NCBI GenBank assembly: GCA_037044905.1
Contig: JBAOKB010000048.1
Coordinates: 806,001 to 870,000, forward strand
DNA length: 64,000 nt
Reading direction: 5' to 3'
Origin: Hortaea werneckii
Taxonomy: Eukaryota; Ascomycota; Dothideomycetes; Mycosphaerellales; Teratosphaeriaceae
The position numbers were made by a program, and so were the translations under genes. Shown in pieces: positions 1-9,581 of this stretch (its first letter is position 1; each line of letters opens with the position of its first letter). Below the pieces are notes generated by a model. The model did not search any database, had not been told where the DNA came from, and worked only from the letters and a program-made list of their open reading frames with translations.

Positions 1-676
1 TCGCGGAGCCGTCGGCGCCGTAGTTGGCGCTGATTGGACCTGTGGGGATTGAAAGAGGGAGGTCAGTTTTTTCGCGCATCACGCTTGGATTGCTGGAAGT
101 TTTCAAGTTGTTATGCGATGATAGTACGTACCCACTGCGCCCATAGCCGACAACCAGATCATAACCTCGTACTCGTTCGATCCCCCCGCGGTCGAGGAGG
201 TGAAGATATCGTAAGCGACGTCCAAGTTGAGGTTAGTGCCGCTGTAGTCCCAGTCCCAGGTCGACTGCATGGACGAGATGGCGCCAATGGTGAGGTCCTC
301 GGCCGAGTTGACGACGACGTTGGGGTAGGATTTGATCGCGTTGCCGCCGTTCCAGGTCCATCTATTTCAGTAATAGACAGTGATTAGAGCATGTCCCTTT
401 TACTCTCCCTGGATTTTCTTGTCTGCTCGGAGATGCGAGGTCTACTTACGTCGAGTGCCAGGCGATACTGTTGCCGCTGAGGCTGTCGACCCCGACACAG
501 CCTTGGCCCGACTCAGCATTGTCTTGGCCCCAAAGGTCGTTATAAAGGACATAGTTCCCGGTTTGAATGGAGGCCCACTGGCCGCAAGAGTCGGCGCGCT
601 TGGTGATGGTCTTGGAGGGAGCTGCGGCCGCGATGGCGGCCAGAGAGGCAGTTGCGAGAGCAGAGGTGAATTTCAT
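1..676 (-). CDS. GH12 endoglucanase/xyloglucanase, 5' part (3 exons, runs off the window)
   Basis: Secreted glycoside hydrolase family 12 enzyme that cuts beta-1,4-glucan or xyloglucan outside the cell. ATG at 676 starts a clear signal peptide (MKFTSALATASLAAIAAAAP), followed by a KR propeptide-like site and the GH12 start C-G-Q-W. Exons read as 676-450, 361-132 and 39-1, with introns 449-362 and 131-40 bounded by GTAAGT/TAG and GTACGT/CAG; the joined frame reads AWHSTWTWNGGN and later EYEVMIWLSAMGAVGPIS, which is the GH12 core around the first catalytic Glu. The 3' half, with the second catalytic Glu, lies outside the window. A TTTAAA motif about 70 bp upstream is a weak TATA candidate. Family assignment is secure; the preferred substrate is not. 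Confidence 0.9.
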
Positions 677-1787
677 TTTTCCCTCGAAACAAAGAGATTT
701 GGAGATTCTGCAAGAATGCTTGGTGCTTTTTCAAGGAATAGCCCTTTAAAAGACGAGTGCCGGACTCGTATAATTGATCGGAAGATGTGAATGGGAAATG
801 CAAAGGAGAGTGCTGCTGCTCGGAGACCTTTTTAATATTGCCGTCGCGACAGACTGGCTGTCTAAAGCGAGAGTGGAAGGTCTACTTGTATTTCCTACGT
901 CCTACGTCAGTGCACGGTGTCGATCACCTTCTTCATCTTCTCTCGAAGAACGAAAAGAAGTTTTTCCATTAGATTCTTCCTCCAACGATATTCCACGCCT
1001 ATTACGCAAAAGCAAGTCACTTGGGTACGAGATAGATTGCCTCAGGTCATCTGGGAAAACCCTCCCCTCCCCCTCGGTCCTTCTGTCTTCACATCGGCGA
1101 AGTCTAAGACCGGGTAAGCGAAAGGGGTTGCCCTGTAAACTGAAACGTCCTTCTTAGCTTCAGATTGTCGCCCAGTGGTGGTCCCAGGTCGGTTACAGGA
1201 AGGGGGACAAGGATTCTCCGCTCCAAGCCTCACGGATAAAACCCCGTATTCGGTGGGTTTAATAGAATTGGCCTGAAAGTAACATATTTGTCTCTTATGC
1301 CCTCGTGATCGGATAAGAAGGGGGAGTCTACTACGTATAAGAAAATTTGCCGCCAATGACCGCCGTCCACGGGTCAATGCGTAGATTGTGATGGAGGGTG
1401 GGGGAGGAGGAGGAGGACCAAGTTGTTTCGGACAGACGAAGCATGCAGGGCTAGGGCTGGAGGGGACCTAAGCGAGCCCGGCTGTATCGGATCGGGACGG
1501 ACGAGCCGGGAAAGGCTTGGTGGTCAACCTACCTCCCATATGCTGCCTCCTCTCACGTGCTACTGTACCAGAAAGGACGTTACTTGCCTTTTCAGGGGCC
1601 GATGTGATGTCCATTTATTTAGGACCACGAGAGAATACAAATTGCACACTAAATCATATCACTGTCCTACATGTCGCGCATTCTCGAGCGAAGCATTAAG
1701 TATTAGTCAAGAAAGAGAGACATGGTGATGAGAATCGATTAAGGGAATTCCTTCTCGCATCGAGAAGAAGCAATCCTTAACCCTTTG
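677..1787. other. intergenic, GH12 promoter side / aminopeptidase 3' side
   Basis: No gene recognised. It holds the 5' flank of the GH12 gene and the 3' flank of the aminopeptidase. A CACGTG hexamer lies near 1553, and the only structure is short purine-rich runs around 1390-1420. Confidence 0.6.
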
Positions 1788-3517
1788 CTAGACCTGACAA
1801 GCCCCATCCCCACCCTTCTGTATGATGCCGCACATCTCTCTCCCCTTCGGCGCCGGGGTCAAATTCTCATACCCGTCCCTCGTAATCAAAATATCGTCCT
1901 CGATCCGCACGCCGCCGACTTTCCAGTACCGGTCCAGCACGTTCCGGTCGATGAATCGGCTATGATAGGGGTCAGAGAGGAAGACCTGTTCCAGGAGGGA
2001 GCGGTTGAAGTAGATGCCCGGTTCGATGGTGACGACCATGCCCGGGCGGAGAAGGGATTCGTGTGCACGGCGGGCGCTGGATTCGTATTTAGGAGGGAGG
2101 AAGCAGAGGGGGCTGGTGTGGAAGGACCAGGAGGGGAGGCAAGAAGGAGGGATGGGGTATTGGACTGCGTGCTTAAGATATTCGTCCAGCTGCTGGTGAG
2201 CTGCCGTCTCTGCCTCACGCTCCTCTTTTGTTGGCTCCCACTCGTCGTCGTCGTCGTCGTCGTCGTCTTCTTCTTCTTCTTCTTCCTCCAATCCGTCTTG
2301 CTCCTCCGACTCGTCTTCCTTCCGGTGGCCCACTGGGGATATCGCAGCACGAGGGATAGCAGGCGGGTGCGGGACAGGCGATACATCGTGGACGTCCAAC
2401 CCTACATGGTGGCCTAGGCCATGGGGGAAGAAGCCTGCCACGGTGCCCCACTTCTCAATCTCGTCTACATCCCCTTTCAAGATCCCGAGTTTGAGGAGAC
2501 CTTCTAACGTCATCCGACGGGAAAGAGTGACGATCTCGATGAATGCCTTGCCCGGACGCATTTGCGCTATACACGCCTCCTGGACTTCCTCCACAAGGGC
2601 ATAAATCTGTTTGGCTTCCGGGCTTGGCCACGTGCCGGGCTGAGAAGGATTTATGGGGACGGTCCGGGTCACATCGGAGGCGTAACAGGATACTTCGCAT
2701 CCGGCATCGAGGACGAGAGTTTCGGCTCCGTCGAAATCGGCCGTGTTGGCTCCGTAATGGAGGGTGGCACCGTTGGGACCAGAGCCGGCGATGGGGGCGT
2801 AGGCTTGCTCTTTGGCGTGGGAAGCGATGCAGTGAGCCATGTAGGTGGCTTCGACCTGAGCTTCGTTGGTGAAGCCATGCAAGGATTTGAAGACGGCGAC
2901 GTGGGCATCGGAGGAAATTTGGTTGGCGCGTCGGATAAGGTCGATTTCGTGGGCGTCCTTGATGACTCGGCAGGCGTCCATGGCTTGTTTGAGTCGGTTC
3001 TGGAGCACGGGGCGCTTGAGGGAGCGAGGAATGGTGGCGGGGAGCACGTTATGCTCATCATGGATATAGACGACTTCATCATGGTCGAGACCTCTTCCGA
3101 GCGGGGAGGAGGATTTGGTCAGATATCGGGCCTCGTCAATGTCGTATTTGTCCAGGGCTTCCTCGACGGTACTACCTCGTCCTGTCCAGACGACGCGGCT
3201 CTGGTCGATAGGCGGGAGCCATAAGGTCAGCCTGTCGTGTTTGATATCATAGACGACACAGCAGCCGGGCTCATTGCAGCCGGTCAGGTAGTAGAAGTAT
3301 CGGGCCTGGCGGAAGGGGCGGGCATGTCGGAGTCGGGCCATGGTCGCGACTGGGCAGCGGTGACTACAATGAGATCGCCCGAGATGTCGAAGGGAGAGGA
3401 TCCAGCAAGGGCATGGGCCACTCGGCGGGCGTGAGCTTTGGCTGGATACTTGTTGACGGGTCCATCGACATGGAGGCGGATGGAGAGGTGGGATGGATGA
3501 GCCTGATTGGATTCCAT
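1788..3517 (-). CDS. Xaa-Pro aminopeptidase (M24B), one frame break
   Basis: Metallopeptidase releasing N-terminal residues next to proline. ATG at 3517 gives the usual N-terminal domain; the conserved motif DSDMPAPFRQ is split by a -1 break at a GGGG run (3315-3318, plus strand), after which the same family continues to the stop at 1788. The span is 1730 bp, one base short of a multiple of three, and would give about 576 residues. Di-metal ligands of the pita-bread fold are visible: two Asp in LVLDAGCEVSCYASDVTRT (about residue 268), His in FFPHGLGHH (about 364), Glu in TIEPG (about 496) and Glu in VRIEDD (about 540). An unusual acidic insert of Glu and Asp runs (about residues 400-430), coded by GAA/GAC triplet repeats, sits between the His and the first Glu. 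No intron seen. Cytosolic by lack of a leader. Confidence 0.88.
2215..2300. repeat. GAC/GAA triplet repeat inside the aminopeptidase gene
   Basis: The plus strand shows tandem cgt triplets followed by ctt triplets. On the coding strand these encode consecutive Asp and Glu codons in the acidic insert of the aminopeptidase. Such tracts are length-variable in other genomes. Confidence 0.8.
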
Positions 3518-4683
3518 ATTGTACCTTACCCGGGTAGGTTGGGTAGGAAGGTAGGTGGCCTGGTTTCACTACCTAGAGGTAATCTATCGCTATTGCCTAT
3601 TACTGTAACTATAGGTAGGGTACCTGGTGTCGCCTGCCTAACACGACCCAACCTGTGAAGCTTCCCGTCGGAGGTACGGAGGTATCGTTGGAGGTGATGA
3701 ATCAAGCAGCTTCACTGCTGACCGATAAGCCGAAGATGGAAGTCACCGAAGCCAGCTCCCCCCTGTCACCCCACGTGAACTCCACGCTAGTCGGTGCTAA
3801 ATGGTCGGCTCAAGGCAGGCATGACATCATTGGCGTCACCTTTTCTTGTTTGTTCCTGCTGCTTTTCACACGCCGCCTCGTTGCGTTTCAGTCTTAGTCC
3901 CCTCTACCGAGGCAGGTAAGCGCCTTGTCCGGCCAGTCGCGTCAGGCCAGACATGGGAGCCAGATGCAGCAACTACGACCAAGACCATTACCTAGGCAGG
4001 GCGATCCTATCAACCATTGCTAGACCCAGCTCAGCCTGTCGCCTATGCACCTGCACCTGCGCCCGCTCCTTCTCCTCCATCCGACCATCAGCCCAATGAC
4101 GAACGGGATCGCATCGACTTCGGCGTCGGATCAGCCTAAGGTAGGTAGTGGTGACTGACTAGTAGACACTATGTCTGCACCATGGTCAATCAACTTGAAA
4201 GATAAGTCCTTGCACCTTGGTGTGGTGACGACACATCTCTCTACTACTATCCCCCCAATCCTCACATCACTATCGCATTCCATCCTGTATTCCCTTGGTC
4301 TATCCAGCGCTACTACCACCCCATCCTGTTTGCATGTCCGCATCATGAGCCTTCTTTGATCCATCTCTCGATCTATCTACCAGGCCGAATCAATCCACCC
4401 GCCTGAAGCAGTTGGTCTTACCGCATCCAGTTGCCAAGGATTGCCATTGGCGAACAAGATCGCTTCTGCCTCCGGCGCACCATCTTCAAGCGGCATACAG
4501 CTACACAGACAGGCGGTGGAGAGCCTGGCTCAGGCGACAAAAGCGGAGAGGCTACGAGGTGCTTGAAGGCATCAATCCGCTGTGCCTGCGAAAAGAGCGC
4601 AGCCGTGGAAGCCTGAGGTTGAGGAAATTCCACCACCACCGCAGAAGCAAGAGTCGTTGGGTCTTCGCGGAGAGCTGTGAGAG
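3518..4683. other. intergenic, shared 5' region of two divergent genes
   Basis: Region between the divergently transcribed aminopeptidase and thaumatin-like genes. No gene recognised. It is rich in short TAGGTAGG/CCTACC-type motifs (3530-3650 and near 3990 and 4140) and has one CACGTG near 3773. Confidence 0.6.
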
Positions 4684-5840
4684 ATGCTCGAGTCGGTGCT
4701 CCTCGCCCTCTTAGCCACAGCATGGACCCTACCACGCGCGACGGCTGGGTCGAGAGATGTCAACCACCATATGAACAGGTTCCGCATCGCAAGAGGCAAC
4801 ATGGGAATGCTAGTACGCCTCTCGTCATGTCCAACTGGTGCAGTGACACCATCTGGCCCGCCGTCGATTCGCAAGGAGGCACAGGACCGGAGAACACCGG
4901 CTTCGAGCTGGCGAGCGGCGAAAACCAAACCGAATACGTCTCCTCGGACTGGCAAGGCCGTGTCTGGGGCCGAACCAACTGCACCTTCAGTGGCCACGGT
5001 GGAGGCGTCGCATGCACGACAGGCGACTGCGGAGGGCTTGAAGCCTGTCAAGGTCCCGGCGCACCACCCGCCACCCTCGCCGAATTCACCCTCAACGGCG
5101 GCCAACAACAGACCTTCTACGACCTCTCCCTCGTCGACGGCTACAACCTCCCCATGGCCATCGTCATGATGCCCAACGGCCACTCCTCGCTCGAATCCAT
5201 CGACCAATCCACCTCAAACCCTTCCTGCGTGGCTTCTATCGGCAACCTCGCAGCCCCAAACTTCAACCCTTACACCAACAACCAACAATTCCTCGGCACA
5301 ACCGCCAGCAACGCCCTCCCCTTCGAGAACGACGAAACCGCCTCCTCCATCTCCCAATGGTGTCCCTGGGACCTGCAGGTCACCGCCCCCTCCAAACCAG
5401 GCAACGGCGCCTACCCCTACCCAGACGGCAACGTGGACCGCCCGGCCTTCGACCCGTGCTACAGCGCGTGCGCCAAATACAACGAGGAGAAATACTGCTG
5501 CTCAGGCTCCTTCGACGACCCAGGAAAATGCACGACCAACTACTACGCCGACGCGGCCAAGGCCGTCTGTCCTGACGCTTACTCTTACGCCTATGATGAT
5601 CAGGACTCGACGTTTGTCCAGCCCACGGGAGCGGGGTTCCAGATTGTTTTCTGTCCCGGGGGACGCAGTACGACGATTATTGCTAGCAAAGGCACTTCGG
5701 CGATTGAGCACGGTGATGATGGGGGTTCGTCGGACGGCCAGGATGGGAGCAGTGCTGCTGCTCCGCGGCTTTTGACCGGTTGGACTTCTGTTCCCGCGCA
5801 GTTGTTGGGGGTCGCTTTGCTGGTTGTTGTGTTCTTTTAG
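4684..5840 (+). CDS. thaumatin-like protein, secreted and probably GPI-anchored
   Basis: Thaumatin/osmotin-like beta-sandwich protein of the fungal cell wall; some relatives have beta-glucanase activity. I place the start at ATG 4684, whose frame reads a hydrophobic signal peptide MLESVLLALLATAWTLPRATA. A 65-bp intron (4749-4813, GTCGAG/CTAG) joins it so that the mature protein begins G-T-P-L-V and runs into NWCSDTIWPA, the conserved opening of the family. Many Cys are spread across the body, for example CACTTGDCGG-like spacing and CYSACAKY, as expected for a disulphide-rich fold. The C-terminus is Ser/Gly/Ala-rich and then hydrophobic (LLGVALLVVVFF), a typical GPI-attachment signal. The intron is inferred from frame and family fit; its donor is not consensus. 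Length about 363 residues. Confidence 0.82.
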
Positions 5841-6308
5841 GATAGGGACGGGAAGAAGAAGAAGGTGGTGGTTTGGTGGGTGTGGGTGGGTTTGGAGGAG
5901 GGTCTGGTTGTGTGGGAAGAGGGAGCGTTGGTGGGTCTTGATTATGATGTGCACGATGATGACAAGTCTTTTGGGAGGAGCTTCGAGTGGGGATTGGCGT
6001 TGTTGCGATTCGCTATTCTTCCTTTCCAGAGAGGGAAAGGGAAGGGGGGTGTTTGCTCTTATTATTCTGTTGACCTAGATACCCTAATCGTTCTTTGGTT
6101 TTGATTCTTCATGTAGGCTCTTAGGGGATGTTTGCAGAAAACGGTCTCCAGAGGGGTACCCGCTGCTGCGAAGGATTGACAACACTTCAACACCTTCCTT
6201 TCTTCTTCCCTGCCCTTAGGTCTTGTCTCCCCTTCCCCTTCTCGTTCGCGGCCTTAGCCCTCCCTCCCTCCCTCCCTCCTTCCTCTCCCTCATTCCAATG
6301 TCACATTC
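5841..6308. other. intergenic between convergent genes
   Basis: The 3' flanks of the thaumatin-like and MAPR genes meet here. There is a pyrimidine-rich stretch with ccct repeats at 6255-6290 and no gene. Confidence 0.6.
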
Positions 6309-7242
6309 TTACGCCCCACCCCTATAAGCCGCCCCAGCATCCCTCCCCTTCCCTTCCTTGCCCTTCGGCCTCCCCCGTTCCGCCTGCGCACATATCTCCC
6401 TCCGCGGCAGCTTCTCCAGCCATCCTTCCTCCCGCACCACTTTCCCCACCTCGAAATACCCCTTCCCCGTCTCGCCCCGGAACATCTTCCCCCACCCTTC
6501 AATCGTGGCCTGGACTTGCTTCCGCGCTTGGCGGAGCGCTTGTTCGCGCTGGGACTTGAGTTCGGGACTGATCTTCTTCTTCTTCTTCTCCTCCTTCCTC
6601 CCCACCTCCTCCTCCTCACCTCCTCTCCCTTGCCATCCCCCTCGCCCTCCATCCCCTGCCCCACCTCCCCTTCCCCATCCCTCCCCTTCCTCCTCCTCCT
6701 CCTCCCCAAACCTCGGAATCCCCACGGGGACATACGTCCACTCCACGCCCCTCAAATCCGGCACCCCATCCTCAACAAAACACCCCGTCACAAACCCCCT
6801 CGCTGCATCCTTTCCAGCGAAAACATGATAGCTCCCCCCAGGACCATATACCCTTCTTCCCGCACTCACATCATAAATCGTCCCGTTTAATGCTAAGAGC
6901 ACGGGTTTGTGGGTGTCGGTGCCGTTGTACAGGCTTAGTTCGGCGTCGGTGAGGTGGAGGGGCGGTGGAAGAGGTAGGTGGTGAGGGGACCGCGACGGAG
7001 AAACCAGGGCCGGGGTTGGGACCAGAAGATGGGGTCGGAGGTTATGAAGTAGGAGAGCAGGGAGTTGAGGAGGAGGAGGAAGGTTAGGATGCGGAGGGTG
7101 TCGAGGAGGAGGTGGGCGGAGTCGGGCGCGGCGGGGTGGTGTGGGGGTTGAGGAGGTGGTGGTGGTGGTGGTAGGGTCGGTTGGAGTTGGAGGAGGAGGA
7201 GGAGGGGGCGGGAGGATGTCGGTGGCGGAGGTTGGGGTCCAT
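6309..7242 (-). CDS. MAPR/Dap1-like cytochrome b5-fold membrane protein, with frame breaks
   Basis: Membrane-associated progesterone receptor family: a single membrane span followed by a cytochrome b5-like haem-binding domain. The reading LTDAELSLYNGT, then VLLALNGTIYDVSAGRRVYGPGGSYHVFAGKDA and GFVTGCF (ending near 6770) is diagnostic. Upstream, in another frame, are the expected membrane segment ILTFLLLLNSLLSYF and WFLRRGPLTTYL (about 6980-7100). A -1 break at the GGGG run 6959-6962 separates the two parts, and a second apparent -1 break lies in the proline/histidine-rich N-terminus from the likely ATG at 7242. The span is 934 bp; adding two bases gives about 311 residues. The C-terminus is acidic, then Lys-rich. 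Relatives support P450 and sterol metabolism in the ER. The N-terminus is uncertain. Confidence 0.75.
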
Positions 7243-8719
7243 TGCTTCCAGCGAGACGGGGAGGTGGAAGTCGGGATGAGAAGGGGAATGGCGGTGTCTT
7301 CTATGATCGGAAAGCTCGCGAGGAGTTCGTCCTGCTGGCATCAGGCGGAAACCCACACGAGCTTGGAAAGACGCATACAGTCTCTGCCAGTGTCAAGGTA
7401 CACAGAGTAGTCGGTGTATAAGATGGGTCAGCTTTGCATGGCGCGCCTCAAGTTTAAAGAAGCTGCGGCTTTGAATCCGTTCTATTGTAGCGGAAACGAG
7501 TGACTATTTCACAGCGGTAGTGGAAAATCCCAAAACAATCCTCAGGACCGTATCCGACTGAACGCGAATCGCAAGGCAATTTAAAGCCCGACATGACAAA
7601 ACAGTCTTCATCGATAGTGCTTGGGAGTGAAGGACGTGGGCATCCTGCCGCGGTGTATAGTCTGTGGGCCCGCGAGGTGAGGCGAGGTCAGATGTTTCAG
7701 ACAGAGTAGTGCTTTAATATACCTTATAAATTTGACTTCATAAGATAGGGTTAAATAAAATCAAAAGCAAAACAAAGGCATTTGCGCGGTTATCGACATA
7801 TGAGCTAGATCATACGTAGAGATGGTTCAACCTACCTACATACAGGCATGGATATCAATGTAAAGCGCTTTATGTGCAGATATTCATTGCATAACGGTAG
7901 ATACGCGAATCGAGTATTAAACCTATCCCCTTCCTCTTCCACAGCTATACAATGAATCTATACATACAATACGCATCGATTATCAAGCCAGTCTGGCCGC
8001 CATCAAATGGCAAACCCCGCGCTCCCAACAACAAGCAAGCGCCCACGCTACCTTAAAAAAAAAAAAAAAAAAGCATTTGGAAAAAGTTGGTCAGGTAAAC
8101 CGTAGGAAGTACGCATCGTGAAATCGTCTTGCCCCATCCCTCCTGCCACCATCATCTCACCCGCAAGAATCTGCAAACCCAATCCAGCTCACTCGTCCAC
8201 TAAAATCGGCAATCCTCCCCTCCCTATCCTCCCATACCTCCTCATCTCCTACCCTGCCAAACCCACCGCACAAGAACACAAATTTCCCTTCCAATCCAGA
8301 CGAGAAAGAGCTCTCCCCCTACCCAGCACCTCAGCTCAAGACAATAACTACCGGACGAAACTTGTGTTCTTCCATTCAAGGCTAATCCACCTCATCCTGA
8401 GCATCCCCACCCGTCCAATCCCTCACAGCAAGCGGCGAACCTAACTCAAGGTGAGAAGACCTCCGTGCATCCCTCTCACCACGGTTGTCCAACTCCGACC
8501 ACGACCGAGAAAGAGCCGATGGCGAGGCGGTGGAGGATGATGTTGCCGCCGCGGCGAACCATAAAGCTCGACTAGCGCCATCGGTGTTAGCGGGGGACAC
8601 CGCACCGTTCCCGCTGCTGAAGAAACCGGGGTTCCTTGCCCCTATTCTCCAGGGGGATAGGTACGTGGAGCCTGAAGGCGAGGAGACGGCGCGGGAGGGA
8701 GGAGGTGGAGGGGTTTGAG
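7243..8719. other. intergenic, upstream of the MAPR gene
   Basis: No gene recognised. The part around 7700-7960 is AT-richer than its surroundings. A run of 18 A lies at 8055-8072. From about 8120 the plus strand becomes C-rich. Confidence 0.55.
8055..8072. repeat. poly(A) run, 18 bases
   Basis: Uninterrupted A run in non-coding sequence. No target-site duplication or element attached. Confidence 0.95.
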
Positions 8720-9581
8720 TCAGGTGCGGCGAGGTTTGAGGGCGGGTGTGGTGATGTCTGAGGTCGGGAGAGGGGAAGGGGAAAGCGGTTCGCGGACGAC
8801 GGAGGGGGGAGAGGAGGATGTCGGGGGATAAGGGGAGGGAGGAAATCGGGGCCAGTAGCGTAGAGGGAGAGGGGAGCTGGGCGTGGTTGTTGGATTGACC
8901 GGATCCAGATCAGCACCGTCAACACCTGGTGCTCTTTCTTCTCGTTCTCCATTATCCTCATCATCATCATCCTGTCGGACCTCCTCAAGTCCATCTTCCC
9001 TCATCATCCCTTCGACCGCGACGGCGGGAGGAATCCGGGAACGGGAAACGAGGGAAGACTTCCCAAGTTCAACGGAGTAATAGGTCTTCTCAGAAACTCG
9101 CCTTCACCAGGCAAATTTCTTCGGGCAAGAGTCTGCGGTATTGAAGGGGAAGAGAGATCAGAAGGCGACGGAGACGGAGACGGGGACGAGTCAGAAGGGA
9201 CAGAGGGGAACGGTGATGTTGTTGTCGGAGTAGTAGAGACCAGCTGCTGGAATGGTGGTGGTTGTTTCTGGGTCTTGATGCTGCTGACGTGGTGATGACT
9301 CTTTCCAACGCGCCATCCTCGTTGTTGTGTCGCCAGCCTCGACCGCCGACGCTGTTGTGGCTGCTGGTGCTGCGAAAGCGGTGGCGCGACTAGATTCAGG
9401 AACGGACTCAACAGGAGACCGGAATTGGTATGGATTCTCATGCGGAGAAAGAGGGGAAGAGATCGGAGGAGAAAGACGCGGAGGTGTAGAATTAGATTGG
9501 CAAAGATGAGGAGGAATCAGCTGCGTTGGCGTCCGCTGATGCAGGGGCAGGTCGTGGAAGGGGCAAAGAGAAGGAAGAGAT
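8720..9581 (-). other. low-complexity coding-like tract downstream of the elongase gene
   Basis: The minus strand is very pyrimidine-rich and reads as Ser/Pro/Thr-rich fragments in different frames: LSPPISSPLSPHENPY with VESVPESSRATAF, then DLSSPSIPQTLARR with ITPLNLGSLPSFPVPG, then an acidic piece GLEEVRQDDDDEDNGE with REERAPGVDGADLDPV ending in LKPRRT at 8720. The last two are linked by a -1 break near 9010. This could be a disordered protein of its own, a continuation of the elongase tail, or 3' UTR. I recognise no family. Confidence 0.25.

Noticed and set aside
1785..2417. 210-codon plus-strand frame opposite the aminopeptidase
   Set aside because: It is an antisense shadow of the real gene; its Val/Phe runs come from the GAC/GAA repeat read on the other strand.
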